From NCBI RefSeq assembly GCF_002564105.1, contig NZ_PDBX01000001.1:4898001-4962000 (forward strand): a stretch of 64,000 nt of DNA, written 5' to 3'. The stretch's first letter is position 1. Every line of letters starts with the position of its first letter. Position numbers and translations under genes: made by a program. Below the pieces are notes generated by a model, which was given only the letters and a program-made list of their open reading frames with translations, was not told the DNA's origin and searched no databases. The stretch comes from Collimonas sp. PA-H2 (lineage in GTDB: Bacteria > Pseudomonadota > Gammaproteobacteria > Burkholderiales > Burkholderiaceae_D). This document shows, in pieces, positions 1 through 8,065 of this stretch.

Positions 1-447
1 GACGCCGTCGGCGACACGCTGTACTACGGCAAGGGCGCCGGCGCCGAGCCGACTGCTTCGGCCGTGATTGCCGACCTGGTCGACATCACCCGTCTGGCCA
101 CCGCCGATCCTGAGCACCGGGTGCCGCACCTGGCGTTCCAGCCGAACGCCATGGCCGACACGCCGATCCTGCCGATGGCGGAAATCACCACCAGCTACTA
201 TCTGCGCATGCATGTCGCCGACCAGCCGGGCGTGCTGGCCGACGTTACGCGGATCCTGGCCGACTCCTCGATCTCGATCGATGCCATGCTGCAAAAAGAG
301 CCTGCCGCAGACGAGACCCGTACTGATATCATCATGCTTACGCACCAGACCCAGGAAAAGAATGTGGAAGCGGCGATTGCCAAGATCGAAGCATTGAGCA
401 CCGTGGTTGGCAGCGTCACCAAGATTCGCCTGGAAGAGCTGGGTTGA
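1..447 (+). CDS. hom: Homoserine dehydrogenase, C-terminal part (5' end outside window)
   Basis: The reading frame is open from base 1, so this is the last 148 codons of a longer gene. It begins with DAVGDTLYYGKGAGAEPTAS, the conserved glycine-rich segment of NAD(P)-dependent homoserine dehydrogenase. An ACT domain follows (from about residue 65, YYLRMHVADQPGVLADVTRI), which in this family senses threonine. The enzyme reduces aspartate semialdehyde to homoserine on the way to threonine and methionine. A GTG at base 64 is internal and is not the start. In many Burkholderiales thrC follows directly; here the next gene is an unrelated secreted protein. Confidence 0.93.
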   Translation, partial: DAVGDTLYYGKGAGAEPTASAVIADLVDITRLATADPEHRVPHLAFQPNAMADTPILPMAEITTSYYLRMHVADQPGVLADVTRILADSSISIDAMLQKEPAADETRTDIIMLTHQTQEKNVEAAIAKIEALSTVVGSVTKIRLEELG

Positions 448-456
448 TCGATGTAC

Positions 457-502
457 CGCTTCGCCTGTCTGCCGGCCGTCATGCGCCGGGCAGAGCGAAG
501 CG
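457..502 (+). other. Stem-loop between hom and the LprI-like gene
   Basis: CGCTTCG (457-463) is complementary to CGAAGCG (496-502), and the inner segments (465-476 with 485-495) also pair well. No T-run follows. It ends just before the AAGGAG of the next gene, so it could be a weak terminator, an RNA-processing site or a translational control structure. The function is not known. Confidence 0.45.
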
Positions 503-518
503 ACTCCAAGGAGAGTGT

Positions 519-908
519 ATGCGTAAGATGTTGATGGCATTTTGCCTGGTGGTGCCTGCGGCAGCGTTTGCCCAGGTTGATCCATGTCTGTCGCAGAGCA
601 ATACCGTCGAAATGAATACCTGCGCCAAGACCGCTTTCGACAAGGATGAAAAAACCTTGAACGAAACCTATCAGCAGCTGGTCAAGCAGATCACCAAACC
701 CGACCAGGATGGCGTGCGCTACGGCGAGGTCAAGAAAAAGCTGATCGAAGCGCAGCGCGCCTGGGTCGGTTTCCGCAAGAAGGATTGCGACGCCGTGTAT
801 ACCTACAACGAAAGCGGGACCATTCGCGATATCGAATTCCTCGGATGCATGCGCGCCCACACGGAGCAACGCACCAAGGAACTCAAGAACTTCATCGTCG
901 AGAAATAA
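519..908 (+). CDS. LprI-like (DUF1311) secreted lysozyme-inhibitor family protein
   Basis: 129 residues. The ATG at 519 is chosen because AAGGAG lies at 508-513 and a signal peptide starts there (MRKMLMAFCLVVPAAAFAQ). The mature part has the LprI/DUF1311 pattern: spaced cysteines (DPCLSQSNTVEMNTCAK), the stretch LNETYQQLVK, then EAQRAWVGFRKKDCDAVY and a late cysteine (FLGCMRAHTEQRTKEL). Members are periplasmic or secreted; the founding mycobacterial protein inhibits lysozyme, but that activity is unproven for most relatives. It follows hom by 71 bases and ends before a strong bidirectional terminator. An in-frame upstream ATG at 444 overlaps hom and has no signal peptide. Confidence 0.8.
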   Translation: MRKMLMAFCLVVPAAAFAQVDPCLSQSNTVEMNTCAKTAFDKDEKTLNETYQQLVKQITKPDQDGVRYGEVKKKLIEAQRAWVGFRKKDCDAVYTYNESGTIRDIEFLGCMRAHTEQRTKELKNFIVEK

Positions 909-935
909 TATGCCCGCCTTGGGTCGATGACCTGA

Positions 936-991
936 GCGGGCGATAAAAAGCCGCGGCAGATTGCATTCTGCCGCGGCTTTTTATCGCCCGC
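936..991. terminator. Bidirectional intrinsic terminator, 25-bp perfect stem
   Basis: Bases 936-960 are perfectly complementary to 967-991 around a 6-base loop (TTGCAT). The stem contains AAAAAGCCGCGGC/GCCGCGGCTTTTT, so a U-run follows the GC core on either strand. It sits between the LprI-like gene (+) and the porin gene (-), which converge here. Confidence 0.85.
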
Positions 992-1007
992 ACTTTTGTC
1001 CTGGACT

Positions 1008-2456
1008 TTAAAAAATATTCATCGGCATGTTCAGGGCCAGCCGGTAGATGGTATTACCGGCGTCCGAGTACTGTGCATTGGCAAGATGATGCATCAAGGT
1101 CAGGTTGACGCTGCTGCCCTTCAGTTTGCCGCTCTGTATCACATAGGTGGGGATCATGCCGACCTCCCAGTGCTTGCCGCGCACCGGCGCGCCGTTCTTC
1201 CAGTACAGCCGATAAAGACTGCCGGCCGGATCGGCATTGGCGGCTGCGCTGGCCGAGGCGTCCGCGCCCCAACCCTGTACGCCCCAGGTCATGATTTTCA
1301 AGCCGGGCAAGCCATAGCTGCCGAGGTCGACCGTATGCCGCAATTGCAGCGACTGTTCGCCGGGCGCGTTGTAATCGACGTTCATCGAATTGCTCAAGAA
1401 ATCACCGGCGCCTTCGCCGACATAGTCGAAGAACTGCTTGCCCTGGATTTTCTGGTAGGCCAGCAGCACCGTATGCGCCTTGTGCTGGGCGCTCAGGGCC
1501 ACGCTGTAGGCATTGGTGTTGACGGCTCCTTGCCGGCTGCTGCCCTGGTTGCGCGTCGCATAGTAATTCAGCTGGCCGGTCCAGCGCAGGGTATTGGCAT
1601 CGCCGATGCTGTGCGAGAAGGCTGAATAGTATTGATTCCAGACGTTTTCGGCGCGGCTGGCGTATAGCGAGATTTTGGTGTCTGGGCTGTAGTTGTAGTC
1701 GCCGCCAAGATAGCTGAAGCGATTGAGCTGGATGCCGCCGTAGGCCGTGCGCAAGGGTTGCGAGCGGGTTTGTCCGCGCGGCTGGCTCTTGGTAAAGCTG
1801 CCGGCTGCCAGGCTGAGGCCGGCAATTTCAGTGCTGATGAAGGAGGCGCCGAGGAAAGTCGGCGGCAGGGCGCGGTTGTCATGCGGCTCCAGGAAAGGGT
1901 TATGGACGATTTGCGCGCCATATTTCAGCACTGTGTTCGAAATCCGTGCTTTCAGATCGTACAGCCCGAAGTAGCTCCATGCCAATTGATTGCTGCCGCC
2001 GCCGTTTGGATCAACATGCACCATGTTGCCGGCACCGTTGCCGCCATTCAGCTTCAGCGCGCTGAACAAACCAGCGTCGGCGCCGAGGCCGATGGCGCCG
2101 GTGGTGAAGCCGGATTCGAAATTCAGCTGGCTGCCCAGCACCGAGGCGTTGCGGGTATTGGAGCCCTGGGTTTCCAGATGGTCGCTATAACTGCGCAGCA
2201 GCCAGTTCAGATGGCTGTCGGCGATCAGGCCCTTGCTATCGGCCTGTTGCGTGCTGGCGGCGGGTGGCGCCGCAGCGGCATGGCCCTGATCGATGGCGTC
2301 GCCATCGATGATGCCATGTTCGCCGTGTTCATCGGTTCTGCCGAACGGGCTGGGGTGGTTGGCGGGCTTGGCTGCGTCAGTATTCGCCGCATGGACGCTG
2401 ATCGTCGCAGCGGCTGCCAGCGGCGTCAGATGACGCACTACGGCAAGGATATTCAA
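1008..2456 (-). CDS. OprD-family outer membrane porin
   Basis: 482 residues with a signal peptide (about 1-23). After an unusual His/Asp/Gly-rich linker (about 30-75) comes the OprD-family opening IADSHLNWLLRSYSDH and then beta-barrel sequence with alternating aromatic residues. Family features include GLYDLKARISNTVLKYGAQ and NPFLEPHDNRALPPTF, and the C-terminal residue is Phe, as the Bam machinery expects. OprD channels take up basic amino acids, dipeptides or aromatic acids; the substrate here cannot be told. The gene stands alone, convergent with the LprI-like gene. Confidence 0.85.
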   Translation of the reverse strand: MNILAVVRHLTPLAAAATISVHAANTDAAKPANHPSPFGRTDEHGEHGIIDGDAIDQGHAAAAPPAASTQQADSKGLIADSHLNWLLRSYSDHLETQGSNTRNASVLGSQLNFESGFTTGAIGLGADAGLFSALKLNGGNGAGNMVHVDPNGGGSNQLAWSYFGLYDLKARISNTVLKYGAQIVHNPFLEPHDNRALPPTFLGASFISTEIAGLSLAAGSFTKSQPRGQTRSQPLRTAYGGIQLNRFSYLGGDYNYSPDTKISLYASRAENVWNQYYSAFSHSIGDANTLRWTGQLNYYATRNQGSSRQGAVNTNAYSVALSAQHKAHTVLLAYQKIQGKQFFDYVGEGAGDFLSNSMNVDYNAPGEQSLQLRHTVDLGSYGLPGLKIMTWGVQGWGADASASAAANADPAGSLYRLYWKNGAPVRGKHWEVGMIPTYVIQSGKLKGSSVNLTLMHHLANAQYSDAGNTIYRLALNMPMNIF

Positions 2457-2673
2457 TGGTGGCTCCTCCCCGCCCTGGCTGTTGCAAGTGCGCTCGGCGG
2501 AATTATGTATTTATCATGAGTTCGAGCCACCGATGCTACGCAAGGGTATCTGGTGTGGCAATATTGATAATTAACTTTGCCTGTAGGATTAGGCTTAGAA
2601 GAGGAGGTGTTTTTTCTGGGAGGGATGCGGAGCTGCAGAAACCCTGTTTCTGCAGCGGTCAAGCGGGACTGCT

Positions 2674-3582
2674 TTATTCCAGGTTTTGCACCTGTTCGCG
2701 CATCTGGTCGATCAGCAGCTTCAGTTCCATGGAAGCGTCGGCCAGTTCCTTGATTGCGGCTTTCGAGCCTACCGTATTCGCTTCGCGATTGAGTTCTTGC
2801 ATCATGAAATCCAGGCGCTTGCCGACCTGGCCGCCTTTTTTCAGGATGTGGCGGGTTTCATTGAGGTGGGCGGCGAGGCGCGACAGCTCTTCGGCGATAT
2901 CGATGCGGATGCCATACAGCGTGACTTCCTGGCGGATGCGGTCCAAGGCTTCTTCGCGCGACAGGCCGGCATTGCCGGCATCCTGCTGCGCCAGGCCGAG
3001 AGCTTCCTGCATCCGCTCCGTGGCTTTTTGCTGGAATTGCGCCACTATCTGCGGCACCAGCGGCGTAATCCGCTGTACGATGGCATCCATGGCGTCGATG
3101 CGGGTGATCAGCGTAGCCTGCAGCGCAGCGCCTTCGCGCGCGCGCGATTCGACAAACGCTTCCAGGGCGGTGTGCATGGTGGCCTGGACATCGGCTTGCA
3201 GGGTGTCCTGGCTGATCACGGCTTCTTCGATGACGCCGGGCCAGCGCAGCAGTTCGTTGACCGTCAGCGGCGCGGCTTCGATGAATTGCTGGCGCACCGC
3301 GCTTTGCAGCTCGGCCAGAGAGGCCAGCAGCTCGGTGTTCAAGGCTTGCGACGCGCCGGATGCCGCTTTACGGCCGAAACTCAGCCGGCATTCGACCTTG
3401 CCGCGCGCAACGCGGCCGATAATGGCATCGCGCAGCGCCGGTTCGAGCGAACGCAAATCGTCGTTGATGCGGAATTGGAGGTCGAGAAAGCGCGAATTGA
3501 CGCTCTTGATCTCGATGGTAATCGTGCCTGCGGCCGTGTCGCGGTTGGCAACGGCATAACCTGTCATGCTACAGATAGTCAA
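2674..3582 (-). CDS. yicC: YicC family endoribonuclease-like protein
   Basis: 302 residues, close to the usual size. It starts with the family signature SMTGYAVAN and contains EIKSVNSRFLDLQFR near the N-terminus. The C-terminal DUF1732 region carries RLDFMMQELNREANTVGSK (about 250-270). YicC proteins of E. coli are reported to be endoribonucleases. The divergent kinase gene starts 95 bases away. In other Burkholderiales yicC lies close to the same kinase-phosphatase pair and rph. Confidence 0.92.
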   Translation of the reverse strand: MTICSMTGYAVANRDTAAGTITIEIKSVNSRFLDLQFRINDDLRSLEPALRDAIIGRVARGKVECRLSFGRKAASGASQALNTELLASLAELQSAVRQQFIEAAPLTVNELLRWPGVIEEAVISQDTLQADVQATMHTALEAFVESRAREGAALQATLITRIDAMDAIVQRITPLVPQIVAQFQQKATERMQEALGLAQQDAGNAGLSREEALDRIRQEVTLYGIRIDIAEELSRLAAHLNETRHILKKGGQVGKRLDFMMQELNREANTVGSKAAIKELADASMELKLLIDQMREQVQNLE

Positions 3583-3677
3583 AATGCTGTCCTTTGTTTC
3601 TGGTTTGCAAGGGTTTTTCTTTACAAATCAGCGATTTATCAAGACAATCCTTACACCATTTACTAGGGTAGGATCGC

Positions 3678-4694
3678 ATGGCCGCACAAAACAATGCTCC
3701 ATTGCCTGATGGGCTAAAAATTGCTGGATACCGCATTGTAAAGAAGATTGCTTCTGGCGGGTTCAGTATTGTCTATCTGGCATACGATGAGGATGGCAAC
3801 GCAGTCGCCATCAAGGAATATCTGCCAAGCTCGCTGGCCTTGCGCCAGTGGGGCGAACTGGCGCCGGCAATTTCGCCGGAAAACCTGCCGACTTTCAGGA
3901 TCGGCTTGAAATGCTTTTTCGAGGAAGGGCGCGCGCTGGCGCGCATCGCACATCCGAACGTGGTGAGCGTGATCAATTTCTTCCGCGCTAATGAAACCGT
4001 CTACATGGTGATGGCTTACGAGTCCGGCCGCTCGCTGCAGGAACATATCCTGCGCCGGCGCGACAAGGGCGAGAAGCCGCTGGTGTCGGAAAAATTCATC
4101 CGCAAGATGTTCCGCCACGTGATGAACGGCTTGCGCGAAGTGCATACGCACAAGCTGCTGCACCTGGACCTGAAGCCGGCCAACATCTACCTGCGCGCCG
4201 ACGGCACGCCGATCCTGCTGGATTTCGGCGCCGCCCGCCAGACGCTGCGTTCCGATTCGCCCAAGCTGTATCCGATGTACACCCCCGGCTTTGCGCCGGC
4301 TGAATTGTATGAGCGCAATGGCAACCTCGGACCGTGGACCGATATCTACAGTATCGGCGCCTCGATTTTCGCCTGTATGGTTGGCGCGCCGCCGCAGCCG
4401 GTCGACCAGCGCAAGGTCAACGACAAGATGGAAGGCCATTTCCGCAAGCTGGAAGGCCTGTATTCGCCGGAGCTGATCCAGGTGGTGCGCTGGTGTCTGA
4501 TGATCGATCCGCTGCAGCGGCCGCAAAGCGTGTTCGCGGTGCAGCGGGCATTGATGGAGCCGGTGCAGGAAGAAGAAGTGAGCATGCGCGACATGGTGAC
4601 GCGCAAGATCCGCAACGTCTTTTTCACGCATATCCAGTTCCGCCGCAAGGCCGAGAGCAACCCGGATACGACCATCCAGGAAAACACCCAGTAA
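3678..4694 (+). CDS. Soluble Hanks-type serine/threonine protein kinase
   Basis: 338 residues, one kinase domain and no transmembrane or PASTA segment. Visible motifs are the glycine loop IASGGFSIVYLAYDE (25-39), VAIK with catalytic Lys46, HLDLKPANI with Asp164, Lys166 and Asn169, DFGAAR with Asp182, and TPGFAPAEL in the activation segment (about 202-210). The usual HRD is HLD, so it is a non-RD type kinase, which often does not need activation-loop phosphorylation. The C-terminal tail after about 300 is basic. A PP2C phosphatase gene follows 78 bases downstream, the classical pairing for reversible phosphorylation. Substrates are unknown. Confidence 0.92.
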   Translation: MAAQNNAPLPDGLKIAGYRIVKKIASGGFSIVYLAYDEDGNAVAIKEYLPSSLALRQWGELAPAISPENLPTFRIGLKCFFEEGRALARIAHPNVVSVINFFRANETVYMVMAYESGRSLQEHILRRRDKGEKPLVSEKFIRKMFRHVMNGLREVHTHKLLHLDLKPANIYLRADGTPILLDFGAARQTLRSDSPKLYPMYTPGFAPAELYERNGNLGPWTDIYSIGASIFACMVGAPPQPVDQRKVNDKMEGHFRKLEGLYSPELIQVVRWCLMIDPLQRPQSVFAVQRALMEPVQEEEVSMRDMVTRKIRNVFFTHIQFRRKAESNPDTTIQENTQ

Positions 4695-4697
4695 CCT

Positions 4698-4727
4698 GCC
4701 GGCCGGGCGCCTCGCGCCCGTGCCGGC
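4698..4727 (+). other. GC-rich hairpin between kinase and phosphatase genes
   Basis: GCCGGC plus CGGGCGC (4698-4710) pairs with GCGCCCG plus GCCGGC (4714-4727), with one bulged T and a 3-base loop. No T-run follows. It may tune the kinase to phosphatase expression ratio by partial termination or RNA processing. Confidence 0.5.
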
Positions 4728-4772
4728 CGTGTTTCAGCCTTATTGTTAGTAAGAACACCATATAGAGAAGTC

Positions 4773-5687
4773 ATGCGATTTTCTGTTTATCAAGAAAGCC
4801 ATATCGGCGGCCGCAAGGTCAATCAGGACCGGATGGGTTATAGCTTCACGCGTGACGCCTTGTTGCTGTTGCTGACCGATGGCATGGGCGGCCACCTGCA
4901 CGGCGAGATCGCCGCCAACATCGCGATGCAAACCATAGGCTCGCTGTTCCAGAAGAATGCCCAGCCGTACATCAAGAAGCCGGAGCGCTTCCTGGAAGAC
5001 AGTTTCTATGCCGCGCACATGGAAATCCACCGCTACCGTGAAGTACACAAGCTGTCGGAAACCCCGCGCACCACGGTGGTGGCTTGCCTGATCCAGCACA
5101 ACAGCGCTTTCTGGGCGCACTGCGGCGATTCGCGCCTGTACTGGATGCGCAACGGCCAGATCCTGGCGCGTACGCGCGATCACTCGCGCATCGAAAGCCT
5201 GATCGCCCAGGGCAAGGCCGATCCCTCGGAGCGCGCCACCCATCCTGACCGCAACAAGTTGTTCAACTGCCTCGGCGCCACCAACATGCCGATCGTCGAA
5301 CTGTCGCGCCGCGTCAGCCTGCAGGCCGGCGACGTCATGTTACTGTGCTCGGACGGACTGTGGTCGATGCTGCCGGACCACGTGCTGGCGCAGCGCCTGC
5401 AAACCAGCACCATCGTCCGCGCGGTGCCGGAGCTGGTGAATAATGCACTTGGGATTGCCGGTAAAACCAGCGATAATATTACCGCTTTGGCAATGGCCTG
5501 GGGCAGCGATCCGAATATTGACGATCCATCCAGTTCCATCGTCACCCACACGCTGCCGATCGGCAGCCTGACCACCACCATCCAGGCGCCGCGCCTGGGC
5601 GCAGTGGATGTGCCGGACGGCTTCAGCGATGCCGACATTGAACAGGCGATCGCGGAAATCCGTGGCGCTATTGAGAAGAACATTTAA
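4773..5687 (+). CDS. PP2C-family protein serine/threonine phosphatase
   Basis: 304 residues from ATG 4773; a TTG ten codons upstream is less likely because family homology starts at RFSVYQESHIGGRKVNQD. PP2C metal-site motifs are present: VNQDR (Asp19), LLTDGMGGH (Asp36, Gly37), GDSRLYWMRNG, CSDGLWSMLPD and GKTSDNITALAM. The protein is soluble and would remove phosphate from targets of the upstream kinase, possibly from the kinase itself. The last 45 residues (Ser/Thr/Pro-rich linker and a short acidic helix) lie beyond the catalytic core. There is no sensor domain. Confidence 0.92.
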   Translation: MRFSVYQESHIGGRKVNQDRMGYSFTRDALLLLLTDGMGGHLHGEIAANIAMQTIGSLFQKNAQPYIKKPERFLEDSFYAAHMEIHRYREVHKLSETPRTTVVACLIQHNSAFWAHCGDSRLYWMRNGQILARTRDHSRIESLIAQGKADPSERATHPDRNKLFNCLGATNMPIVELSRRVSLQAGDVMLLCSDGLWSMLPDHVLAQRLQTSTIVRAVPELVNNALGIAGKTSDNITALAMAWGSDPNIDDPSSSIVTHTLPIGSLTTTIQAPRLGAVDVPDGFSDADIEQAIAEIRGAIEKNI

Positions 5688-5696
5688 TTTAATTGT

Positions 5697-5743
5697 GGGA
5701 CAGAGTTTGAGAGCCACCGTAGCGTGGCGAATTACTCTGTCCC
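5697..5743. repeat. REP-like inverted repeat with GGGACAGAGT ends
   Basis: GGGACAGAGT (5697-5706) is the exact complement of ACTCTGTCCC (5734-5743), and GCCAC/GTGGC (5713-5717, 5724-5728) pair inside. A related but degenerate copy with the same GGGACAGAGT edge lies at 62653-62701. Such ends resemble dispersed palindromes mobilised by Y1-type (RAYT) transposases; that link is inferred. Confidence 0.6.
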
Positions 5744-5768
5744 CAACACTATAAGAAATGAGTTGAGT

Positions 5769-6503
5769 ATGCCAACTATTACCCGTCCTAGCGGACGCGC
5801 CGCCGATGCCTTGCGCACCGTGCGCCTGACCCGCAATTACACCAAGCACGCCGAAGGTTCGGTGCTGGTCGAGTTCGGCGACACCAAAGTGATCTGCACC
5901 GCCAGCCTGGAAGAAAAAGTCCCTGGCTTCCTCAAGGGCAAGGGGCAGGGCTGGCTGACCGCGGAATACGGCATGCTGCCGTGCTCCACCAATACCCGCA
6001 TGGACCGTGAGGCCGCACGCGGCAAGCAATCCGGCCGCACCCAGGAAATCCAGCGCCTGATCGGACGTTCCTTACGCGCCGCTTTCGATCTGGAGGCTTT
6101 CGGCGAACGCACCTTGCATCTGGACTGCGACGTCATCCAGGCTGACGGCGGCACCCGTACTGCTGCCATCACCGGCGCCATGGTCGCCGCCTACGATGCT
6201 TTCACGCAGCTGCTGGAAAGCAAGGCGATTGCCGCGATTCCGCTCAAGCATTTTGTCGCCGCGATTTCGGTCGGCGTCTATCAGGGCGCACCGGTGCTGG
6301 ACCTGGACTACGTCGAAGATTCCGGCTGCGATACCGACATGAACGTGGTGATGGCCGATACCGGCCATTTCATCGAAGTGCAGGGCACGGCGGAAGGCGT
6401 CGCCTTCGACCGTCCTACCTTGAACAGCTTGCTTGACCTGGCGCAAGGCGGCATCAGCGAACTGATCCAGCTGCAGAAACAAGCTTTGGGCCTGGCGGAA
6501 TAA
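5769..6503 (+). CDS. rph: Ribonuclease PH
   Basis: 244 residues, full length. The ATG at 5769 begins [16 protein letters not shown], matching the family N-terminus; the longer frame from 5724 would run through the upstream repeat. Motifs include [66 protein letters not shown] and [18 protein letters not shown]. The phosphorolytic enzyme trims the 3' ends of tRNA precursors. Unlike the frameshifted copy in E. coli K-12, this one is intact. Confidence 0.96.
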   Translation: MPTITRPSGRAADALRTVRLTRNYTKHAEGSVLVEFGDTKVICTASLEEKVPGFLKGKGQGWLTAEYGMLPCSTNTRMDREAARGKQSGRTQEIQRLIGRSLRAAFDLEAFGERTLHLDCDVIQADGGTRTAAITGAMVAAYDAFTQLLESKAIAAIPLKHFVAAISVGVYQGAPVLDLDYVEDSGCDTDMNVVMADTGHFIEVQGTAEGVAFDRPTLNSLLDLAQGGISELIQLQKQALGLAE

Positions 6504-6544
6504 ATGCAGTGGGCGCAAAATGTGCCCACTCTACGCTCCCGTTA

Positions 6545-6572
6545 TTGATGATGGGCGTGCAAGCGATATAAT
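6545..6572 (+). promoter_or_regulatory. Putative sigma70 promoter giving a leaderless tatD-like mRNA
   Basis: TTGATG (6545-6550), a 16-base spacer and a perfect TATAAT (6567-6572). The ATG at 6580 lies exactly 7 bases after the -10 box, where transcription normally starts, and there is no Shine-Dalgarno sequence. The transcript should therefore begin at or next to the start codon. Confidence 0.6.
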
Positions 6573-6579
6573 CCTGTCC

Positions 6580-7374
6580 ATGTATATCGATTCCCATTGC
6601 CATATCAATTTTCCGGAACTGTCCGCCAGGATGCCGGAAATCCTCGCCAAGATGGCGCAAAACCAGGTCACCCATGCATTGTGCGTATCGGTCGATCTGC
6701 CGGATTTCCCGCAGGTGCTGGCGCTGGCCGAGACCTATCCGCATATCTATGCCTCGGTCGGCGTGCATCCCGATTATGAAGATACGCCGGAACCCAGCGT
6801 CGACGACCTGATCCGCCTGTCCGACCATCCGAAGATCATCGCCATCGGCGAAACCGGCCTCGACTATTACCGCCTGCAGGGCGACCTGGAATGGCAGCGC
6901 GAGCGCTTCCGCCGCCATATCCGCGCTTCGCGCGCCACCGGCAAGCCGCTCATCATCCACACCCGTGCTGCCTCGGCAGACACCATCCGCATCATGCAGG
7001 AAGAGGGCGCCGGCACCGATGCCGGCGGCGCCGGCGGCGTCATGCATTGCTTTACCGAGTCGCTGGCGGTAGCCGAAGCGGCGATCGCCATGGGTTTCTA
7101 TATTTCCTTTTCCGGCATCGTCACCTTCAAGAGCGCCAAGGAGTTGCAGGCGGTGGCGCTGGCCGTGCCTCTGAGCAGCACCTTGATCGAAACCGATTCG
7201 CCCTACCTGGCGCCGGTGCCGCATCGAGGCAAGATGAACGAGCCGGGCTGGGTCATGCATGTCGGCGAATTCCTGGCCAATCTGAAGGGTGTGCCGGCGA
7301 GCCAGGTGGCGCAGCAAACCACCGATAATTTTTTCAATTTGTTCAAGCTGGCAAAGGATCAGGCGCATGTTTAA
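6580..7374 (+). CDS. TatD family metal-dependent hydrolase (DNase)
   Basis: 264 residues, the usual TatD/YcfH size. Metal-site motifs are MYIDSHCHINF at the N-terminus, GETGLDYYR, KPLIIHTRAA, GVMHCFTES, and IETDSPYLAPVPHRGKMNEP near the C-terminus. These enzymes are 3'-5' exonucleases or DNases with a TIM-barrel fold. The start at 6580 is set by homology, since MYIDSH is the family start. The stop overlaps the next gene by 8 bases. YcfH and TatD paralogues cannot be separated by eye, so no symbol is given. Confidence 0.93.
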   Translation: MYIDSHCHINFPELSARMPEILAKMAQNQVTHALCVSVDLPDFPQVLALAETYPHIYASVGVHPDYEDTPEPSVDDLIRLSDHPKIIAIGETGLDYYRLQGDLEWQRERFRRHIRASRATGKPLIIHTRAASADTIRIMQEEGAGTDAGGAGGVMHCFTESLAVAEAAIAMGFYISFSGIVTFKSAKELQAVALAVPLSSTLIETDSPYLAPVPHRGKMNEPGWVMHVGEFLANLKGVPASQVAQQTTDNFFNLFKLAKDQAHV

Positions 7375-8050
7375 TTTACTCAATCGCATGCATAATCGTG
7401 CGCGCTTTTCAGCCTTGCTGCTGCTGTCGGCGCTGGCATTTTTGCCGCCCGTGAGCCAGGCCAGCAATGCCGACGATTACTTCAAGGCAGCGCAGCTGGA
7501 CGATGAGCGCAGCATGAAGGCGCTGCTGGCCGCGGGCGTCAATCCCAACCTGGCGAAGAAAGAGCGCGGCGAAACCGGGCTGATGATAGCTGTGCGCGAG
7601 GATTCTAAGAAAGTGTTCAATGTCTTGCTCAATGCGCGCGGCATCGATCTCAACCTGCGCGCGCGCAACGGCGACACGGCTTTGATGATTGCTTCCTACA
7701 AAGGCGACGTGGCGACAGTCAAGGCCCTGCTGGACAAGGAGGCCGAACCTAACAATACCGGCTGGACTGCGCTGCATTATGCGGCGGCGATCGGTAATAA
7801 TGAAATCGTGCAGATGCTGCTGGATGCGTCTGCCTATATCGACGCCGGCTCACCCAATAATACGACGCCGATCATGATGGCTGCGCGCGCCGGCAAGATC
7901 GAAACCGTCAAGCTACTGCTCGACAGCGGCGCCGACGTCACCCTGAAAAACGATGTCGGAATGAATGCGATCGACCTGGCCAAGAAGTTCGATCACGACG
8001 ATATCGCCGAAGGCTTGACGCAGCGCCTGCAAAAGGCCGGCAAGCTTTAA
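7367..8050 (+). CDS. Secreted ankyrin-repeat protein
   Basis: 227 residues. A signal peptide (about 1-34, ending PPVSQASN) precedes five or so ankyrin repeats, recognisable as GETGLMIAV, GDTALMIASYKGDVATVKALL, GWTALHYAAAIGNNEIVQMLL, TTPIMMAARAGKIETVKLLL and MNAIDLAKKF. Ankyrin stacks bind other proteins; a periplasmic location is predicted. The ATG at 7367 overlaps the end of the tatD-like gene, suggesting coupled translation; the ATG at 7388 is an alternative. The partner is unknown. Confidence 0.85.
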   Translation: MFNLLNRMHNRARFSALLLLSALAFLPPVSQASNADDYFKAAQLDDERSMKALLAAGVNPNLAKKERGETGLMIAVREDSKKVFNVLLNARGIDLNLRARNGDTALMIASYKGDVATVKALLDKEAEPNNTGWTALHYAAAIGNNEIVQMLLDASAYIDAGSPNNTTPIMMAARAGKIETVKLLLDSGADVTLKNDVGMNAIDLAKKFDHDDIAEGLTQRLQKAGKL

Positions 8051-8065
8051 GGGATTACCCGCAGT

